A stretch of 7,195 bases of DNA from Oscillospiraceae bacterium (lineage in GTDB: Bacteria > Bacillota > Clostridia > Oscillospirales > Oscillospiraceae). Position 1 is the first letter of the stretch. Each line of letters begins with the position of its first letter. Location: positions 1 to 7,195 of the forward strand of contig JAISDV010000193.1 in NCBI GenBank assembly GCA_031264545.1. Direction: 5' to 3'. The notes below the pieces were generated by a model that was not told the DNA's origin, made no database searches, and was given only the letters and a program-made list of their open reading frames with translations. The translations under genes were made by a program, and so were the position numbers. Positions 4,923 to 7,195 of the stretch are shown piece by piece.

Positions 4923-6104
4923 TCACCGTCTTTCAAGCCGGGCGACGCCGCTTTTGACCGCCGCTTCCGCAACGGCGGCCGCGACCGCGGGCGCGACGCG
5001 CGGATCGAAGGCGGCGGGCAGGATAAAGTCTGCCGACAGCGCGCTTTCGGAGACAAGCCCGGCCAGCGCAAGGGCCGCCGAGATCTTCATCTCGTCGTTG
5101 ATCTCGGACGCGCGCACGTCCAGCGCACCCCGGAAAATGCCCGGGAAGGCCAGAACGTTATTGATTTGGTTCTTGAAGTCGCTGCGGCCCGTGCCGACAA
5201 CGGCCGCTCCGGCCTTTTCGGCCAGCTCCGGCATAATCTCCGGCATAGGATTTGCCATCGGGAAGAGTATGGACCTGTCCGCCATCGCGCGCACCATCTC
5301 CTCCGTCACCGTGCCCGGGGCGGACACGCCGATGAACATATCCGCGCCTTTCATCGCGTCGGCAAGGCTGCCCCTGATACCGGACCGGTTCGTTACCACC
5401 GCGAGCTCGGCCTTCGCGTTGTTCAGCCCCGCGCGGCCTTCATAGATCGCACCCTGCCGGTCACACATGATCACATCGTGAAGCCCCATTTTGAGCAGCA
5501 GCTTAATGATCGCGACGCCGGCCGCGCCCGCGCCGCAGGTCACGACGCGCACATCCTCGAGGCGCTTGCCGACGACCCGGAGCGCGTTGACCGCCGCCGC
5601 GAGGGTCACGACGGCTGTCCCGTGCTGGTCATCGTGGAAAATGGGAATATCGCTGATTTCTTTAAGCCTCCGCTCGATCTCAAAGCAGCGCGGGGCTGAA
5701 ATATCCTCGAGGTTCACGCCGCCGAAGCTGCCCAGCAGCAGTGAAACCGCGTGTACAAACGCGTCCACATCCTTCGTCCGCAGGCAGAGCGGCACGGCGT
5801 CCACCCCGCCGAGGGTCTTGAACAGCACGCATTTGCCCTCCATGACGGGCATCGCGGCCTCCGGACCGATGTCGCCGAGACCGAGAACAGCCGTCCCATC
5901 CGTGATGACGGCGACCAGAGTGTGCCGGCCGGTCAGCTCATAGCTTTTTTCCGGGTCGTCGCGTATCACCTCGCAGGGTCTTGCGACGCCCGGGGTGTAG
6001 GCGATACTCAGATCCTCCCTGCTCCTGACCGGCATTTTCGCGGCATAGTCGAGCTTGCCGCCCCATTCGTAATGCTTCTCCAGCGAAAGCGCCATATAAT
6101 CCAT
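4923..6104 (-). CDS. Malic enzyme, short bacterial type, probably NAD-dependent
   Basis: It oxidatively decarboxylates malate to pyruvate and CO2 with a divalent metal, joining C4 acids to pyruvate. From the start chosen here the protein has 393 residues, typical of the short bacterial form. Numbered from this start, it shows the catalytic-tyrosine motif SIAYTPGVA (33-41), GTAVLGLGDIGPEAAMPVME (70-89) then GK, the lysine-bearing KTLGGVDAVP (96-105), the metal-site FHDDQHGT (156-163) and the Rossmann loop GAGAAG (191-196). Strand two ends in Asp215 (MCDRQG), which favours NAD over NADP. An ATG at 6125 opens the frame seven codons earlier, but GAGGAG at 6119-6114 lies inside that extension at ideal distance from 6104, and homologues begin with similar short N-termini. 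The gene has its own promoter and ends 21 bases from the convergent thioesterase gene. Confidence 0.95.
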   Translation of the reverse strand: MDYMALSLEKHYEWGGKLDYAAKMPVRSREDLSIAYTPGVARPCEVIRDDPEKSYELTGRHTLVAVITDGTAVLGLGDIGPEAAMPVMEGKCVLFKTLGGVDAVPLCLRTKDVDAFVHAVSLLLGSFGGVNLEDISAPRCFEIERRLKEISDIPIFHDDQHGTAVVTLAAAVNALRVVGKRLEDVRVVTCGAGAAGVAIIKLLLKMGLHDVIMCDRQGAIYEGRAGLNNAKAELAVVTNRSGIRGSLADAMKGADMFIGVSAPGTVTEEMVRAMADRSILFPMANPMPEIMPELAEKAGAAVVGTGRSDFKNQINNVLAFPGIFRGALDVRASEINDEMKISAALALAGLVSESALSADFILPAAFDPRVAPAVAAAVAEAAVKSGVARLERR

Positions 6105-6113
6105 ACATTTATG

Positions 6114-6119
6114 CTCCTC
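6114..6119 (-). promoter_or_regulatory. Ribosome binding site that fixes the malic enzyme start
   Basis: GAGGAG on the minus strand lies 9 bases before the ATG at 6104. The upstream in-frame ATG at 6125 is preceded by GGGTTCTA with no usable Shine-Dalgarno, so translation most likely begins at 6104. Confidence 0.8.
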
Positions 6120-6126
6120 GGCCATT

Positions 6127-6148
6127 AGAACCCGTATTCATAGGTTCT
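6127..6148 (-). promoter_or_regulatory. Small hairpin in the malic enzyme leader
   Basis: AGAACC (6127-6132) and GGTTCT (6143-6148) form a 6-bp stem with a 10-base loop, between the predicted transcription start (near 6157) and the ribosome site. It is short and may be chance, or it may affect message stability. Confidence 0.3.
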
Positions 6149-6163
6149 TAATCTCTGGTGCGG

Positions 6164-6192
6164 ATTATATATCAAATATGCCGGAGGTTCAA
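6164..6192 (-). promoter_or_regulatory. Sigma-A-type promoter of the malic enzyme gene
   Basis: On the minus strand TTGAAC (6192-6187) is followed by a 17-bp spacer and a perfect TATAAT (6169-6164). It sits in the gap after spoIID, so the malic enzyme gene is probably transcribed independently of sporulation. The leader would be about 53 bases to the ATG at 6104. Confidence 0.75.
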
Positions 6193-6213
6193 GCAAATTA
6201 TGCGGGCCTCGTC

Positions 6214-7195
6214 TCAGAGCAGCGTCGTCTCCGGGTAATAGTGCGCGAGTATTTCGCGGTAGGTGAAGCCGTTTTTCGCCATCACGTTTGCCCCGTACTG
6301 GCTCATACCCAGTCCGTGACCGTAGCCCGTGACCGTAAACACGAATATCCCCTCACTGTAAGCAAGGGTGAAGGCCGTGCTTCGCAGCGAAAACAGCTTC
6401 CGCAGCTCCGGCCCGGTCAGCTCGCTGCCGCCGATGTGCATGCGCCTGACCCTGCCGCTGCCGTCTATCTCCATGTCCGTTATCCAGGCGGCGGGATCAT
6501 CCGCAAAAGCGGCTTCCGGCCGGAGCAGGAGGATCGTCTCCCGAAAGTTGTCTTTTGATACCTCGACAGAAGTGATATAATTCGGGACGTCGTTTTCTGT
6601 CTCAGGGCTTTTGACGCTCACGAGATAAGGCACACTCCCCCAGAGCTCCGCGCCGTCCTCCGTCCTGCCGGCGGAGGAGGAGTGGAAGGACGCGAGGATC
6701 GGCTCGCCGGAAAAGCGCAGTATCTGCCCGTCCGTCGCCGTGACCGCCTCCGTAACGACGGCGAAGCAGGCGTCAAAGCTGTCCCCCCAGGCGCCCCGCA
6801 GCTCCGGCTCATCCAGATAGGCCATGCAACAGCCGGCCTCCGTGCAGACCGCGGCCTCCGGATGCCTGGGCTTGGTGTGCGCGGTGCAATAAACGATGTA
6901 GGTGCGCGCGGCGACGGCCTGCGCCTTCAGCGCCTCGGGCGAAAAGCTCACGGGAACCTCAGAGGCCAGCACATGGGGCAGGTATTCCGCCATCGTGACA
7001 GTCCTGGTCTCCTCGCCTATCAGCGCGGTAAAGGTAAACGCGCCGTCCGGGACCCGCGCATGTTCGCCGGTTTCGGCCGCAGGCGGAGCGGTCGGCGCCC
7101 GGGACGCGGCCGGTGAAGGCTCGTCCGCGGTATACGCCCCGAGCGTGCGCTCCTGCATAAACAGCATCGGCATGATTATTGCGGCCATTGCCAGC
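6214..7195 (-). CDS. spoIID: SpoIID, sporulation lytic transglycosylase (5' end beyond window)
   Basis: SpoIID is a membrane-anchored enzyme that, with SpoIIP and SpoIIM, cuts peptidoglycan so that the mother cell can engulf the forespore. Numbering from the ATG at 7188, a hydrophobic stretch at 1-11 continues in frame to the window edge, so the signal anchor is cut off and this ATG is probably internal. A Pro/Ala-rich linker (about 20-48) follows. The catalytic region is YLPHVLASEVP (69-79), with Glu77 as the likely catalytic glutamate. His109, Cys115 and Cys121 match the spacing of the zinc ligands described in Clostridioides difficile SpoIID, as I recall them. Further conserved blocks are FHSSSAGRTEDG (168-179) and GYGHGLGMSQYGA (288-300). 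The visible 324 residues compare with about 340 in Bacillus. Expression is expected in the mother cell, but the promoter is not visible. Confidence 0.93.
   Translation of the reverse strand, partial: LAMAAIIMPMLFMQERTLGAYTADEPSPAASRAPTAPPAAETGEHARVPDGAFTFTALIGEETRTVTMAEYLPHVLASEVPVSFSPEALKAQAVAARTYIVYCTAHTKPRHPEAAVCTEAGCCMAYLDEPELRGAWGDSFDACFAVVTEAVTATDGQILRFSGEPILASFHSSSAGRTEDGAELWGSVPYLVSVKSPETENDVPNYITSVEVSKDNFRETILLLRPEAAFADDPAAWITDMEIDGSGRVRRMHIGGSELTGPELRKLFSLRSTAFTLAYSEGIFVFTVTGYGHGLGMSQYGANVMAKNGFTYREILAHYYPETTLL

Noticed and set aside
4917..5699. 260-codon plus-strand frame opposite the malic enzyme
   Set aside because: It is antisense to conserved malic enzyme motifs, its product is low-complexity Arg/His/Asp-rich, and it has no ribosome site.

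Overview
The window looks like a chromosomal segment of a GC-rich, anaerobic, endospore-forming Bacillota (Clostridia; an Oscillospiraceae/Ruminococcaceae-like relative is my guess). The reasons are a CtsR-type class III heat-shock operon, a clostridial-type 2[4Fe-4S] ferredoxin, a sporulation-specific SpoIID, strong AGGAGG ribosome sites with sigma-A-like promoters, and GC-rich coding DNA with AT-rich promoter gaps. No taxonomic search was possible.

Layout. Bases 1-290 hold no convincing gene. Bases 1-180 are a run of small perfect hairpins plus an imperfect direct repeat, resembling the structured right end (omegaRNA-like) of an IS200/IS605-type element. Bases 188-288 are a cluster of overlapping GC-rich inverted repeats. 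A 55-residue two-cluster ferredoxin lies on the minus strand at 307-474 with its own promoter. The AT-rich gap 475-762 separates it from the divergent heat-shock operon and contains three 17-bp CtsR-type operators exactly 31 bp apart, the middle one inverted, around a promoter. The operon reads ctsR (763-1221), mcsA-like (1279-1776), clpC (1822-4314). A strong hairpin follows clpC at 4366-4397, then a hotdog-fold thioesterase (4455-4901). Converging on it from the minus strand are a malic enzyme (start re-assigned to 6104) with its own promoter, and upstream of that a spoIID gene that runs off the right edge.

How the genes work together. CtsR represses its own operon, whose last gene makes the Hsp100 unfoldase that feeds ClpP. 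In Bacillus the same operon also carries mcsB (protein arginine kinase) between mcsA and clpC. Here mcsB is absent from that position, and the McsA-like protein lacks the second zinc finger while keeping the first finger and the UVR helix. Yet ClpC keeps the two N-domain glutamates that bind phosphoarginine in Bacillus. The system therefore looks like a reduced or re-wired form of the CtsR/McsA/McsB/ClpC circuit. The thioesterase, malic enzyme and SpoIID have no evident functional link to the heat-shock operon.

I found no CRISPR array, tRNA, rRNA or obviously novel multigene system. The most interesting points are the operator geometry, the missing mcsB with a shortened McsA, a two-residue substitution in ClpC that looks like a compensated double frameshift, and the structured left 290 bases.
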